64,000 bases of DNA from Weissella halotolerans DSM 20190 (GCF_000420365.1 NZ_ATUU01000001.1:434001-498000); one strand, 5' to 3'. Positions 1 to 8,671 are shown, counted from the stretch's first letter. The notes: a model not told the origin generated them from the letters alone. Program-made: numbers and translations.

Positions 1-2
1 AG

Positions 3-29
3 AAAAAGGCAGCCTAATCTAAGGCTGCC
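3..29 (-). terminator. Terminator of lemA-htpX
   Basis: On the minus strand GGCAGCC and GGCTGCC form a 7-bp hairpin just after the htpX stop, followed by five T. Confidence 0.85.
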
Positions 30-38
30 GCATAGTAT

Positions 39-935
39 TTAAAGTTTTTTGATAGCCGCAATCCGTTTGTCCATCGGTGGATGGCTATCAAATAAATGCT
101 GTAGGCCACTTGCTTTAGGCAAAGGGTCCCCAATATACAAGGAAGCACTCGTGTCGCTCACATTTTGTGCTGCCATCGGTGGTGCTTGCGAAATTTTCGT
201 CAAGGCGGCAATTAATGCTTGCGGGTTTCGCGTAAGTTCCACCGCGCCAGCATCTGCCAAATACTCACGATTTCGAGAAATCGCCATTTGCATCATCATC
301 GCAATAATAGGGGCTAGTAGAAGTACCAGCACTGACATAATTAAGCCCATGATATTCCCAGCATCATTGCGATCATCTGATTGGCGATTGCCACCAAAAT
401 ACCAAAAGTTAGTTCCAAAATTTGCCAGCATGGCAATCGCTGAAGTTAAGGCTACCGCGAGCGTTTGAATCCGAATATCGTAATTTCGCACGTGGGTCAT
501 CTCATGAGCCATCACTGCTTCTAACTCATCCCGATTTAACGTTCTGATAATGCCAGCCGTTGCTGCCACAGCCGCTTGTTCAGGTTTATTACCTGTTGCA
601 AAAGCATTGGGACTATCATCATCAATGATAAAGACTCGGGGCATAGGGACCCGGGCCACCATCGCCATGTCTTCCACCACATGCCATAAGGCCGGGGCTT
701 GTTCAGCCCGTTTAATTTCATGAGCATGGTTCATCGCCATTACAACATCTGTTGACTGACTAAACATATAGACCGCATAAACTAGGCCCAAGACCACACT
801 CATAATTACGCCCGCCTGGACACTATTTAACAAATAAAATCCAAGGGCCGCGCCAACTATAGCGATAAACAGGAAAAAGACCAGGAAGAGCAAAACTGTT
901 TTACGCTTATTTTTAGCAATTTGCTCAAATAACAT
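39..935 (-). CDS. htpX: Protease HtpX homolog (M48 membrane metalloprotease)
   Basis: 298 aa. The protein is a zinc metalloprotease of the inner-membrane quality-control type that degrades damaged membrane proteins. Two hydrophobic segments occupy residues about 14-60. The HExxH zinc motif is at 144-148 (HEMTH, followed by VRNYD), and two further membrane spans lie near 160-220. A third-ligand region containing NREYLADAGA follows at about 222-231. Length and architecture fit HtpX. The gene lies 9 nt downstream of lemA, the usual partner in Firmicutes, so the two are probably co-transcribed. No truncation or odd residue is seen. Confidence 0.95.
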   Translation of the reverse strand: MLFEQIAKNKRKTVLLFLVFFLFIAIVGAALGFYLLNSVQAGVIMSVVLGLVYAVYMFSQSTDVVMAMNHAHEIKRAEQAPALWHVVEDMAMVARVPMPRVFIIDDDSPNAFATGNKPEQAAVAATAGIIRTLNRDELEAVMAHEMTHVRNYDIRIQTLAVALTSAIAMLANFGTNFWYFGGNRQSDDRNDAGNIMGLIMSVLVLLLAPIIAMMMQMAISRNREYLADAGAVELTRNPQALIAALTKISQAPPMAAQNVSDTSASLYIGDPLPKASGLQHLFDSHPPMDKRIAAIKKL

Positions 936-944
936 TTACCTACC

Positions 945-1514
945 TCACTTACCCTCAGCATCAAATGAAACGGTTGGGACCGCCTTTTCCTCAGTGGGTG
1001 TCTCTAAGAACTGAGCAGGTTCAAAATGATGTAGCTTGGCTACTAAACTAGTTGGGAAGGTCTGTAAACGCGTGTTATAACTGGCTACCGACGTGTTATA
1101 TAACTGACGGGCATAACCAATCTTATTTTCAGTATTCGTCAATTCTTCCATTAGTTTATTATATTGTTGCGACGCTTTTAAATCAGGATAAGATTCTGCC
1201 ACAGCAAAGACGGACTTCAAACTATCTGTCAATTGATTTGAAAGGGCCATTTTTTGTTCATGATCCCCATCCGGGACCTGCGTTAGCTGGTTTCTTAAGG
1301 CCACTACTTTTTCTAAAGTTCCTTGTTCAAAACGAGCATAACCCTTAACGGTCTCAATCAAGTTTTGTACTAAATCATTACGTCGCTTAAGCTGGACATC
1401 AATTTGACTCCAAGCTTCTTGAGTATACATCCGTGCTTTAACCAAGCCGTTGTACAAATTAATCCATAAGATAATGATCAGCGCAATAATGGCAACGAGT
1501 AGCCACATCATCAT
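945..1514 (-). CDS. lemA: LemA family membrane-anchored protein
   Basis: 189 aa. LemA proteins have one N-terminal membrane anchor and a long helical domain exposed outside the membrane. Their biochemical role is not firmly known. Here the anchor is residues 3-19, followed by the family segment NLYNGLVKARMYTQEAWSQI and long amphipathic helices. The first of three consecutive ATG codons is chosen because GGAGGT lies six bases upstream. The gene is first in a two-gene unit with htpX, a conserved pairing that suggests joint function in envelope stress. Confidence 0.93.
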   Translation of the reverse strand: MMMWLLVAIIALIIILWINLYNGLVKARMYTQEAWSQIDVQLKRRNDLVQNLIETVKGYARFEQGTLEKVVALRNQLTQVPDGDHEQKMALSNQLTDSLKSVFAVAESYPDLKASQQYNKLMEELTNTENKIGYARQLYNTSVASYNTRLQTFPTSLVAKLHHFEPAQFLETPTEEKAVPTVSFDAEGK

Positions 1515-1552
1515 TTTTCTACCTCCTAAAAAAGGTTCAGCTTCATTAGATT

Positions 1553-1601
1553 GTAAAAGAAAAGCTAATCATCACTCGGCAAGTGCTAAACGATGATTGG
1601 C
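1553..1601 (-). terminator. Terminator downstream of pgcA
   Basis: Minus-strand arms GCCAATCATC and GATGATTAGC pair with one mismatch around an 18-nt loop and are followed by TTTTCTTTT. The site lies between pgcA and lemA. Confidence 0.7.
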
Positions 1602-1617
1602 CCTTCTTTCACCTAAC

Positions 1618-3345
1618 TTAGGCATCAATATGTTCTTGAATAGTTGCTTTAATCGCCGCCAGTTCAGCCTGGGCGGCTTCAGGTGTATTACCCTTGGTAC
1701 CAACATAAAACTTAATTTTAGGTTCGGTTCCAGAAGGGCGCACTGCGACCCAGCTACCGTCTGCCAACCAATATTTAAGTACATTGGCCTTGGGTAGGCT
1801 TAACTTATGTTGCACCCCAGTGGCTACAGTTGTTTCCTTTTGATTAGCAAAGTCCTCAACTTTGACAACGTCAACGCCGCCAAAGGCGACTGGTGTCTCG
1901 TCACGGAACTTGGCCATCAAATTAGCAATCTTTTCAGCACCATCAACCCCTGTAAACGTAAGTGCCTTGGTATCTTCCACAAAATAGCCGTACTGTTCAA
2001 ATAAGGCTTGTAACCCATCATAAACAGTCTTACCCTGGGCCTTATAATAGGCAGCTACTTCTGCAAAAAGAACGGTTGCTTGAATGGAATCTTTATCACG
2101 GGTAAAGGATTTAACCAAGTAACCATAAGACTCTTCAAAGCCAAAGAGGAAGGTATGATCACCCTTATCTTCAAACCGTTGAATCTTTTCTGCAATATAC
2201 TTAAAACCAGTTAAGACATTAAACATTTCAACGTCATAATGTTCAGCAATGGCTGTCGCAAATTCAGAAGATACAATAGACTTTACAACTGCCCCATTAG
2301 CTGGCAAGTTATCTGCGTCCGCCAAAGCCGTTAACAGATAATTCAACATCACAGCAGCAATTTGATTACCAGTTAACAACTGGTAGTCACCACTTGGTTG
2401 CCGGACAGCAACCCCCATGCGGTCTGCATCGGGATCGACGGCAATAACAACATCCGCATCCGTTTGTTTTGCTAAGTCAATTCCCATTGAAAGTGCTTGG
2501 GCTGATTCTGGATTAGGCAGCTCAACAGTTGGAAAGTCACCATCAGGTTCAACCTGTTCTGGAACCATCTGCACATGTTGGAAACCAGCCTGTTTTAGCG
2601 CTGGACCGGCTAATTGGGCCCCAGTTCCATGCAAAGGTGAATAAACTAAGGTCATGTCGGCACCAACCTGTTCAGTCAAGGTGGGATTAATCGTGACCGT
2701 CTTAATGGCATCCAAATAAGCCTTATCAATATCTTGTCCGATAATAGTTAATAAGTCTTGTTCCTTCAAATCAGCTACCGACATAACCGGAACTACAAAG
2801 GCGTCAGTTTGACGACTTGAATTTGTAATAATATCGGATTCAGCAGGTGGCATCTGTCCCCCATCTTCTCCGTAAATCTTATAACCATTATAAGCCTTTG
2901 GATTATGAGAAGCCGTGATCATAATTCCCGCGAAGGCATGCAAGTAACGCACAGTAAAGGACAGTTCAGGCGTTGGCCGTAATGACTCAAAGACGTAGGT
3001 CTTAATACCATGGGCCCCTAAAACTCGGGCCGCCTCAAAAGCAAATTCCTGTGAGTGATGCCGTGAATCATATGAAATCACAACCCCTCTTGCCTTAACC
3101 TTAGCTCCCCGCTTATCCATCAAACGAGCTAGCCCTTCCGTTGCTTGGCGCACAGTATAAATGTTCATTCGATTAATACCGGCCCCCATGATGCCACGCA
3201 TACCAGCTGTTCCAAAAGAAAGTGGTTGGTAAAAAGCATCTTCAGCTGCTTGATCATCCTGGGCCAGCGTTTCCATCTCAGCCTGTAAATCAGCAGGCAA
3301 ATCCGGACGTGCCTGCCATACTGCATAATTTTCTTGCCAGGTCAT
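1618..3345 (-). CDS. pgcA: Phosphoglucomutase (alpha-D-phosphohexomutase superfamily)
   Basis: 575 aa from the preferred start. It interconverts glucose-6-phosphate and glucose-1-phosphate, linking glycolysis to UDP-sugar and cell-envelope precursors. The phosphoserine loop TASHNP sits in GIMITASHNPKAYNGYKIYG. The Mg-binding loop DPDADRMG and the C-terminal phosphate-binding RPSGTEPKIKFY are both present. The frame is open 11 codons further upstream, but the start MTWQENY is chosen because AAGGAGA lies just before it and a putative extended -10 at 3386-3391 would make the longer form nearly leaderless. The next gene upstream, glf, also works on UDP-sugars. Confidence 0.94.
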   Translation of the reverse strand: MTWQENYAVWQARPDLPADLQAEMETLAQDDQAAEDAFYQPLSFGTAGMRGIMGAGINRMNIYTVRQATEGLARLMDKRGAKVKARGVVISYDSRHHSQEFAFEAARVLGAHGIKTYVFESLRPTPELSFTVRYLHAFAGIMITASHNPKAYNGYKIYGEDGGQMPPAESDIITNSSRQTDAFVVPVMSVADLKEQDLLTIIGQDIDKAYLDAIKTVTINPTLTEQVGADMTLVYSPLHGTGAQLAGPALKQAGFQHVQMVPEQVEPDGDFPTVELPNPESAQALSMGIDLAKQTDADVVIAVDPDADRMGVAVRQPSGDYQLLTGNQIAAVMLNYLLTALADADNLPANGAVVKSIVSSEFATAIAEHYDVEMFNVLTGFKYIAEKIQRFEDKGDHTFLFGFEESYGYLVKSFTRDKDSIQATVLFAEVAAYYKAQGKTVYDGLQALFEQYGYFVEDTKALTFTGVDGAEKIANLMAKFRDETPVAFGGVDVVKVEDFANQKETTVATGVQHKLSLPKANVLKYWLADGSWVAVRPSGTEPKIKFYVGTKGNTPEAAQAELAAIKATIQEHIDA

Positions 3346-3385
3346 AACATTCTCCTTTTTAGCGTATCGCTCATCCATATCCTTT

Positions 3386-3391
3386 AGTATA
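3386..3391 (-). promoter_or_regulatory. Probable extended -10 of pgcA
   Basis: Minus strand TGGTATACT (TGn plus TATACT) lies 40 nt before the chosen start. The same TGGTATACT string precedes glf and the ebsA-like gene, so it looks like a favoured promoter form here. No convincing -35 is seen. Confidence 0.5.
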
Positions 3392-3422
3392 CCACACTAT
3401 CCGCTGGTAGCCCTTCCAAGCC

Positions 3423-4601
3423 CTAGTTATCAGCTTGTTCACTAAAGTGGTAATCACTTGGTAATTGGAACTCTTGCCGCACTAGTTGTAGGGCTGCATT
3501 GAAGACCTGATCCATGTCGTAATACCGATATTGCCCTAAGCGACCCCCAAAAACAACCTGGTCCTTTAAGGCTGCTGCGAATTTAGCATATTGCCGATAA
3601 AGCTGCGTGTTTTCCTGATCATTAATTGGATAGTAAGCCTCGCGATCAGTCGTCCAGGCCTGTGGATACTCACGAGTCACGACAGAAACTGCCGGATCAG
3701 ATAGGCCATCAAAATGTTTCCATTCCATCACCCGCGTATAGGGCGTTTCCCGATCCGTATAATTAATCACTGCATTCCCCTGATAGTTATCTACCGCATG
3801 AACTTCCTTTTCAAAGCGTAAGGAACGGTAAGCTAGCTGACCAGCTTGATAATCAAAGAACTGGTCAATCATCCCTGTATAAATGATACGTGGGAATTCA
3901 GCTAAATAGGTTTCCTTGTCCGCCATGAAATCTGTGTTTACCTGGACATCAATCAAGGGGTGCTCTAGGAGTTGGTCAAAAATTTGGGTATAGCCACCAA
4001 CGGGTACCCCCTGATAACGGTGATTGAAATAATTATTATCAAAAATAAAGCGAACCGGTAGTCGCTTGATGATAAAGGCAGGTAGCTCCGTTGCATCGCG
4101 CCCCCATTGCTTTTCCGTATAACCCTTAATGAGCTTTTGGTATATATCCGTTCCAATTAAGGAAATGGCTTGTTCTTCTAAATTACGTGGTTGATAGTTT
4201 TCATCATCACCTAAAAAAGCAGCCCGTTGTTCCTTGATTTTAGCCTGCGCTTCAGCAGGCGTCTTGGTTCCCCACATCTCATAGAACGTATTCATATTGA
4301 AAGGAAGATTATAAAGTTCCCCCTTATAATTAGCAATCACTTGATTCTGAAAATTATTAAAATCGGCAAACTGTTGAATGTAGTGCCAGATTTCTTGGTT
4401 ATCTGTATGGAAAATATGGGCCCCATAATCGTGCACTGTAATCCCATGCTCCACATGCGTATACAAATTACCCGCTACATGCGGACGCTTTTCAATAACT
4501 AAGATTCGTTTCCCTAATTTGGCAGCTTCATGGGCAAAGACTGCCCCATAAGGACCAGCCCCAACAACTAAATAATCATAGTTCTTTGTATTTAATTTCA
4601 C
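3423..4601 (-). CDS. glf: UDP-galactopyranose mutase
   Basis: 392 aa. This FAD enzyme interconverts UDP-galactopyranose and UDP-galactofuranose for cell-surface glycans. An N-terminal dinucleotide-binding loop (DYLVVGAGPYGAVFAHEAA) is followed by the family motif around NLYTHVEHGITVHDYGAHIFHT in two parts, and by the C-terminal GRLGQYRYYDMDQV segment with conserved Arg and Tyr residues. The start codon is GTG with GGAAGGGG upstream. It stands alone rather than inside an exopolysaccharide cluster, so its glycan partner enzymes must lie outside this window. Confidence 0.95.
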   Translation of the reverse strand: MKLNTKNYDYLVVGAGPYGAVFAHEAAKLGKRILVIEKRPHVAGNLYTHVEHGITVHDYGAHIFHTDNQEIWHYIQQFADFNNFQNQVIANYKGELYNLPFNMNTFYEMWGTKTPAEAQAKIKEQRAAFLGDDENYQPRNLEEQAISLIGTDIYQKLIKGYTEKQWGRDATELPAFIIKRLPVRFIFDNNYFNHRYQGVPVGGYTQIFDQLLEHPLIDVQVNTDFMADKETYLAEFPRIIYTGMIDQFFDYQAGQLAYRSLRFEKEVHAVDNYQGNAVINYTDRETPYTRVMEWKHFDGLSDPAVSVVTREYPQAWTTDREAYYPINDQENTQLYRQYAKFAAALKDQVVFGGRLGQYRYYDMDQVFNAALQLVRQEFQLPSDYHFSEQADN

Positions 4602-4694
4602 TGTTTTCCCCTTCCATCACCAAGACAGCCCTAGGCGAGCATGGCCTTGGTATGTTTGTCCCAGCTATGGTTTTATAAATTTCTACATGTTACT

Positions 4695-4700
4695 AGTATA
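4695..4700 (-). promoter_or_regulatory. Probable extended -10 of glf
   Basis: Minus strand TGGTATACT lies about 95 nt upstream of the glf GTG start. The rest of the 4602-4777 gap shows nothing recognisable apart from a weak GTTAG/CTAAC dyad without a T-run. Confidence 0.4.
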
Positions 4701-4777
4701 CCAGACTAAGAGCAAACTTATCTCGCCCAGGTCTCACTACTACCCTTACCCGTCACTCTAGCTTGTTAGTGCTAACG

Positions 4778-5234
4778 TTATCTTTCATGAACTTTTTCCT
4801 CAGCAGCCGTCCACCTCATCAGATATTCTCTTTCTCCAGTTAACTGATCAACCCCTTCCTTTACCTTCACAAAACCTGCATGTTGGTAAAAGAGTAGCGC
4901 TTTTTTATTTTTAAGATAAACATCCAAGTATATAGTTGGTTGATCCTGTTTAACCTTCTGCAGTAAGGCCGTGCCGATGCCTTGCTGTCGATAACCGGAT
5001 TTAACAAACAGCCCTGCTATGTAATCACCCGTCAGTCCTAAAAAGCCCACGAGCTTGTTCGTCTTCAAAATAACCGTATAGGCGAGCTTGAGGCAGACTT
5101 TTACGAACCAGCTCAGTCTGTTCTTCCCAATAGTGCGGATTTATAAAGGCATGACGCTCTAAATTACCAGCCAACCAAATAGCCATAACGTCTGCCATTA
5201 AGGTCTCATTAGTTGAATCAATTAATTTAATCAT
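4778..5234 (-). pseudogene. GNAT N-acetyltransferase, frameshifted
   Basis: Two overlapping frames together make one GNAT domain of about 150 residues. The first frame (from 5234) ends in ARLYGYFEDEQ and then runs out of register. The second carries LVGFLGLTGDYIAGLFV, the acetyl-CoA loop RQQGIGTALL, and YQHAGF near the end. Removing one base near 5054 (the extra G after GAACAA on the minus strand) would join them as EDEQLVGFLGL. The acetyl acceptor is unknown. It could be a real pseudogene or a one-base sequence error. Confidence 0.85.
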
Positions 5235-5310
5235 ATAACCTCCTTAAAAAATTAAACAAATTATTGCCTTACTCTGTTTTCAAAATTGACCAGTAAGCAT
5301 TAACAACCAC

Positions 5311-5351
5311 AAAAAAGACCTACCACTTGGTAAACCACCAAGCAATAGGCC
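5311..5351 (-). terminator. Terminator of niaP
   Basis: Fully paired 15-bp stem (with G-U pairs) around a 5-nt loop, followed on the minus strand by six T, between the niaP stop and the acetyltransferase remnant. Confidence 0.9.
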
Positions 5352-5379
5352 TTTCATTTACTCGTACTCGCTTGAAAAG

Positions 5380-6588
5380 TTAATCGAGTTCAACTCCCTT
5401 TGTTTCTCTACCAAGCACCAAAATGGTCAAAACGGCGACCATAATAGCTAGACTAAAGACGGCAAAGATGGCCTCAAAAGACAGGTGTTTACTTAGAAAA
5501 ACGCCAATCGCTAAGGGCCCCAGGATACCGCCTAAGCGTCCAAACCCTTCTGCCAAGCCGTTGGCAGTACCGCGAATCGCGGTGGGATAAAGCTCTGGCG
5601 TGTAAGCGTACAAGACACCCCAAGCGCCAAGATTAAAAAATGATAACAACATGCCAGAAAGTAAGACCATCGGCACAGTCGTGGCAAAGCCAAAGGCAAA
5701 CGCACTAACAGCCGTACCCAACAAGAAGGTCGCCAAGACCGATTTACGTCCCCACTTTTCAACTAGCCAGGCCGCCGTAAAATAACCTGGTAACTGGGCC
5801 ACGGTCATCACAACGACATACCCAAAACTATGTACCATGCTAAAGCCCTTGCCAACTAAGACATTTGGCAGCCAAAGAAAAATACCATAGTAAGAAAACA
5901 TAATCATGAACCACACCAGCCATAGCATAATCGTTGAACGGCGATATGGCTTCTCAAAAAGCTTCCTAATTCGCTGCCAAGGACTTAATGTAGGCCTTGC
6001 ACTATTTTTGGTGACGGCCTTTTGATCAGTTGGTAAATGGCGTCGCAAAATGAAAACATAAAAAGCACTTAGAGAGGCAATTACTAAGGTTATGCGCCAG
6101 CCATAAGCGGGAATCACAAAGTAAGCCAATAAACTGGCTAGCAACCAACCAACAGCCCAAAAACTCTCCAATAAGACAATCACCCGACCCCGAATGTGCT
6201 GTGGAACATGTTCAGCTACTAAGGTTGACGCTACCGGTAATTCCCCTCCTAGACCCAATCCTACAAAAAAGCGCAACACCATAAAGACAAGATAACCACT
6301 TGCAAGGGCTGACAATCCCGTGGCCACTGAAAAGGTTAACAAGGTGACCATCAACATTAACTTACGACCCTTAGTATCAGCTAAAAGCCCAAAGATAATC
6401 GCTCCAACAGCCAATCCAATTGAATTAACCGAGCCCAACCAACCAACTTGCACTTGTGACAGTCCCCAGTCCTTTTGGATTGCTACCAAAATAAATGATA
6501 GCAAGCCAACATCCATTGCATCAAATAACCAAGCACAGCCCGTCACTGACAGTAACTTCCCAATCCCTTTTTCCATTCTAAACTCCAT
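5380..6588 (-). CDS. niaP: MFS transporter, probable niacin transporter NiaP
   Basis: 402 aa with about 12 hydrophobic spans. The loop-2/3 MFS signature GLLADTKGRKLML and the helix-4 signature FVGLGLGGELPVA are present. The N-terminal DAMDVGLLSF and overall layout match the B. subtilis YceI/NiaP group, which imports nicotinate/nicotinamide. The assignment is strengthened by the gene directly upstream, a NiaR repressor, and by a palindromic operator between them. Two starts are possible: the outer ATG at 6588, or an inner one at 6576 (MEKGIG), which has GGAG six bases before it. The substrate is inferred from context. Confidence 0.85.
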   Translation of the reverse strand: MEFRMEKGIGKLLSVTGCAWLFDAMDVGLLSFILVAIQKDWGLSQVQVGWLGSVNSIGLAVGAIIFGLLADTKGRKLMLMVTLLTFSVATGLSALASGYLVFMVLRFFVGLGLGGELPVASTLVAEHVPQHIRGRVIVLLESFWAVGWLLASLLAYFVIPAYGWRITLVIASLSAFYVFILRRHLPTDQKAVTKNSARPTLSPWQRIRKLFEKPYRRSTIMLWLVWFMIMFSYYGIFLWLPNVLVGKGFSMVHSFGYVVVMTVAQLPGYFTAAWLVEKWGRKSVLATFLLGTAVSAFAFGFATTVPMVLLSGMLLSFFNLGAWGVLYAYTPELYPTAIRGTANGLAEGFGRLGGILGPLAIGVFLSKHLSFEAIFAVFSLAIMVAVLTILVLGRETKGVELD

Positions 6589-6602
6589 CCCATCCTTTTA
6601 AT

Positions 6603-6626
6603 TCAGGGGTGTCAAGACACCCCTGA
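6603..6626 (-). promoter_or_regulatory. Palindromic operator upstream of niaP (candidate NiaR site)
   Basis: Perfect inverted repeat of 11-bp arms TCAGGGGTGTC and GACACCCCTGA separated by two bases. It lies just downstream of the niaP -10 and ends 15 nt before the start codon, a roadblock position. There is no T-run, so it is not a terminator. The core GTGTCTTGACAC resembles remembered NiaR motifs of Firmicutes. Confidence 0.8.
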
Positions 6627-6637
6627 CGAATGGCACC

Positions 6638-6667
6638 AGCATAGCAAAAGAAGCCCTATGTTGTCAA
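6638..6667 (-). promoter_or_regulatory. niaP promoter
   Basis: TTGACA at 6662-6667 and TATGCT at 6638-6643, spacer 18 nt, with an extended TGC before the -10. It lies between the niaR stop and the palindrome, so niaP has its own promoter. Confidence 0.8.
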
Positions 6668-7177
6668 CTAACCCTGATACAAGATGTCCAAGTCGGCTAA
6701 CTGCTTTTGCGCGGCTTTAAACTGTGTTTCATGATCAAAACCAACTGTATGTAAATGTAAGCCATTGGTCAGGGTCGACAACAATTGCCCCTGCCGTTGG
6801 TGATAGTTCGCTAAAAAGGCATCCACATCAGCCCGCGTATAAAGTGCTAACTCACCCTTTAAAAGACCATATAGGGGATGGTCAACTTGCACATCTTGAA
6901 CTGATACGCCTGCATCAATTAAGGATAATAGCTCTGTTTCAACTTCGTCTGCTTGATGGTGGACGACAATCACTCGCCTATGTCTACGCATAGTCTGATA
7001 ACGATAGCCTTGTGCTGTTGATTCAATCTGCTCACCACTGGCCCGTAACAGTGCCACATCCCCTACAATTGTTTGCCGGGAAACATGTAAGGTTTTAGCA
7101 AGTTGGTTGGCACTAATGGTCTGACTTGCTGCTTGAATTTGTCGCTTAACTGCTAATTGTCGCTCTCGTCCTAACAT
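6668..7177 (-). CDS. niaR: NiaR, niacin-responsive transcriptional repressor
   Basis: 169 aa. The N-terminal helix-turn-helix (ISANQLAKTLHVSRQTIVGDV, about residues 20-41) is of the HTH_11/DeoR type. The rest is a 3H domain: histidines in VIVVHHQADE, VQVDHPLYG and NGLHLHTVG form the family's ligand/metal pocket. NiaR represses niacin uptake and NAD genes when niacin is plentiful. It is transcribed just ahead of the transporter it is expected to control. Its own upstream region holds a TCTTGACA half-site at 7196-7203, compatible with autoregulation. Confidence 0.9.
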   Translation of the reverse strand: MLGRERQLAVKRQIQAASQTISANQLAKTLHVSRQTIVGDVALLRASGEQIESTAQGYRYQTMRRHRRVIVVHHQADEVETELLSLIDAGVSVQDVQVDHPLYGLLKGELALYTRADVDAFLANYHQRQGQLLSTLTNGLHLHTVGFDHETQFKAAQKQLADLDILYQG

Positions 7178-7235
7178 TGATTACGCCCCCAATTTTCTTG
7201 ACAATGTCGTCTATCCTTGTCCATTAGACCTTCCT

Positions 7236-7264
7236 ATTATATGAGTCAGTGGCTACTAGAACAA
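7236..7264 (-). promoter_or_regulatory. niaR promoter
   Basis: TTGTTC at 7259-7264 and TATAAT at 7236-7241 with a 17-nt spacer. A TCTTGACA half-site (plus strand, 7196-7203) lies downstream, in the 5' untranslated region. Confidence 0.65.
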
Positions 7265-7454
7265 GGTAAGTCACAACTGGTTGTCCTGAGCATTTAGTAT
7301 TTATGGTGACTGACCCTTAATTACTGACTTAAAATTAGTAAAAACACTCGACAAGTAACCATCTTTGCGCGACAATCAATACAGAGGCACCTATTATTTC
7401 TGCCTGATTACATTATCATTGACGTATCATCCACCTAAAGGAGGATTCACAACC

Positions 7455-7808
7455 ATGGAACTAACTTTTTCAGATGCCGTTATCCAAAAATTAAATCACT
7501 ATTTAAAGGCCGATACTAAAATCGTCCTTGACTTCGATGATGGCGTAGGTCCTTTTTCTGATGCAGCAACCTGTACATTAGATGCATCCTTTAATCTCGA
7601 CTTTGTGCGTCCAGACCAATTAACAGATGAATTTAATGACACCATTAAGAGCAACCTAGGTACAGTTTATGTCAAAAAATATTCCAAAGACCAAATGAAC
7701 CCTAAAATGGTCATGGAATTAAATCCTAAAAACTTAACCTATGTTCTCAAAGGGGACAGTGGTATTTTGGATGAAAATGTCCAGGTTATTAATCTTCAAA
7801 ACCAATAA
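7455..7808 (+). CDS. IscA/HesB-like iron-sulfur cluster biosynthesis family protein
   Basis: 117 aa. The start with AAAGGAGG and proper spacing is used; the longer open frame from 7365 has no ribosome site. The protein resembles the short lactobacillar proteins of the Fe-S biosynthesis (IscA/HesB-like) fold, with the stretch TKIVLDFDDGVGPFSDAATC. The usual three cysteines of real A-type carriers are absent; only one Cys is visible. It therefore probably does not carry clusters in the classical way and its role is unknown. Monocistronic, ending in a hairpin shared with accA. Confidence 0.75.
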   Translation: MELTFSDAVIQKLNHYLKADTKIVLDFDDGVGPFSDAATCTLDASFNLDFVRPDQLTDEFNDTIKSNLGTVYVKKYSKDQMNPKMVMELNPKNLTYVLKGDSGILDENVQVINLQNQ

Positions 7809-7832
7809 GTCCTTAAAAAACTTGCACAAGTT

Positions 7833-7889
7833 AAAAAGCAGTCCAGCGATTACGGCGGTTACCGTAAATCATTGTTGGACTGCTTTTTT
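7833..7889. terminator. Bidirectional terminator between the IscA-like gene and accA
   Basis: AGCAGTCCA pairs with TGGACTGCT, with an inner ACGG/CCGT hairpin. A-run on one side and T-run on the other suit both converging genes. Confidence 0.85.
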
Positions 7890-7891
7890 AA

Positions 7892-8671
7892 TTAAAATTT
7901 TCTAAAGCGAGCGTGGCGTTGTTTTAACAAGGTTGAAGGAGCAAGGGTCTGTAATTGTCCAATTTCTCGGTTTAAGCGAGCTCGTAATAACTGAAAAACT
8001 CGTTTTGACCTTGAATCAGGGATAATATAATCAATCACACCGGCAGCTAACAAGTCCTTTGCCGTTAAGCCCATCACTTCAGCCGCTTCATCAGCCCGTT
8101 TACTATCTTTCCACAAAATCGAGGCAAAGCCTTCAGGTGACAAAATCGAATATGTCGAGTTGTCTACCATCCACACCTGGTCAGCAGTTGCTAGTGCTAA
8201 AGCACCACCAGAACCGCCCTCTCCAAAAATAATTGCAATTATCGGTACGGGTAGTTTCATACTCGTTAAAATATCTTGTGCAATGGCAGCTCCTTGACCA
8301 TTTTCCTCAGCTGCTTTACCTGGATAAGCCCCGGGAGTATTAATGAAGGTAATAATCGGGCGATTAAACTTAGCCGCGGCTTGCATCAGACGTAAGGCCT
8401 TACGGTAACCACTTGGTTCTGGCGAACCATTATGCGTAGTCAACTTTTCATCCAAGTTTTTCCCTTTGTTGGTCGCAATAACCGTAACCGGTTGTTCACC
8501 GAGCATGGCTAGACCGCCAATAATACTAGGATCATCGGCACTCAACCGATCACCATGTAACTCAAAAAAGTCCGTAAAAATACCGTTAATGAGTTCCCGA
8601 CTATCAAAACGATCTTCACGTGACCGTTTAACTACTTCAGCCGGTGTTAGTTCCTTTTTAAATAAACGCAT
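7892..8671 (-). CDS. accA: Acetyl-CoA carboxylase carboxyltransferase subunit alpha
   Basis: 259 aa. With AccD it transfers the carboxyl group from carboxybiotin to acetyl-CoA, giving malonyl-CoA. The crotonase-like fold is evident: TFINTPGAYPGKAAEENGQG, then IIFGEGGSGGALALA forming the oxyanion region. It is shorter than the roughly 320-aa E. coli form, as is usual for lactic acid bacteria whose AccA lacks the N-terminal extension. It is the last gene of the fab operon; its start overlaps the accD stop by one base. Confidence 0.95.
   Translation of the reverse strand: MRLFKKELTPAEVVKRSREDRFDSRELINGIFTDFFELHGDRLSADDPSIIGGLAMLGEQPVTVIATNKGKNLDEKLTTHNGSPEPSGYRKALRLMQAAAKFNRPIITFINTPGAYPGKAAEENGQGAAIAQDILTSMKLPVPIIAIIFGEGGSGGALALATADQVWMVDNSTYSILSPEGFASILWKDSKRADEAAEVMGLTAKDLLAAGVIDYIIPDSRSKRVFQLLRARLNREIGQLQTLAPSTLLKQRHARFRKF

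Noticed and set aside
3346-3378. N-terminal extension MDERYAKKENV of phosphoglucomutase
   Set aside because: Its ATG would lie within about 10 nt of the predicted transcription start and has no SD; the inner ATG has AAGGAGA.
6603-6626. Terminator after niaR
   Set aside because: The perfect palindrome lacks a T-run and lies downstream of a good promoter, right before the niaP ribosome site, so an operator fits better.
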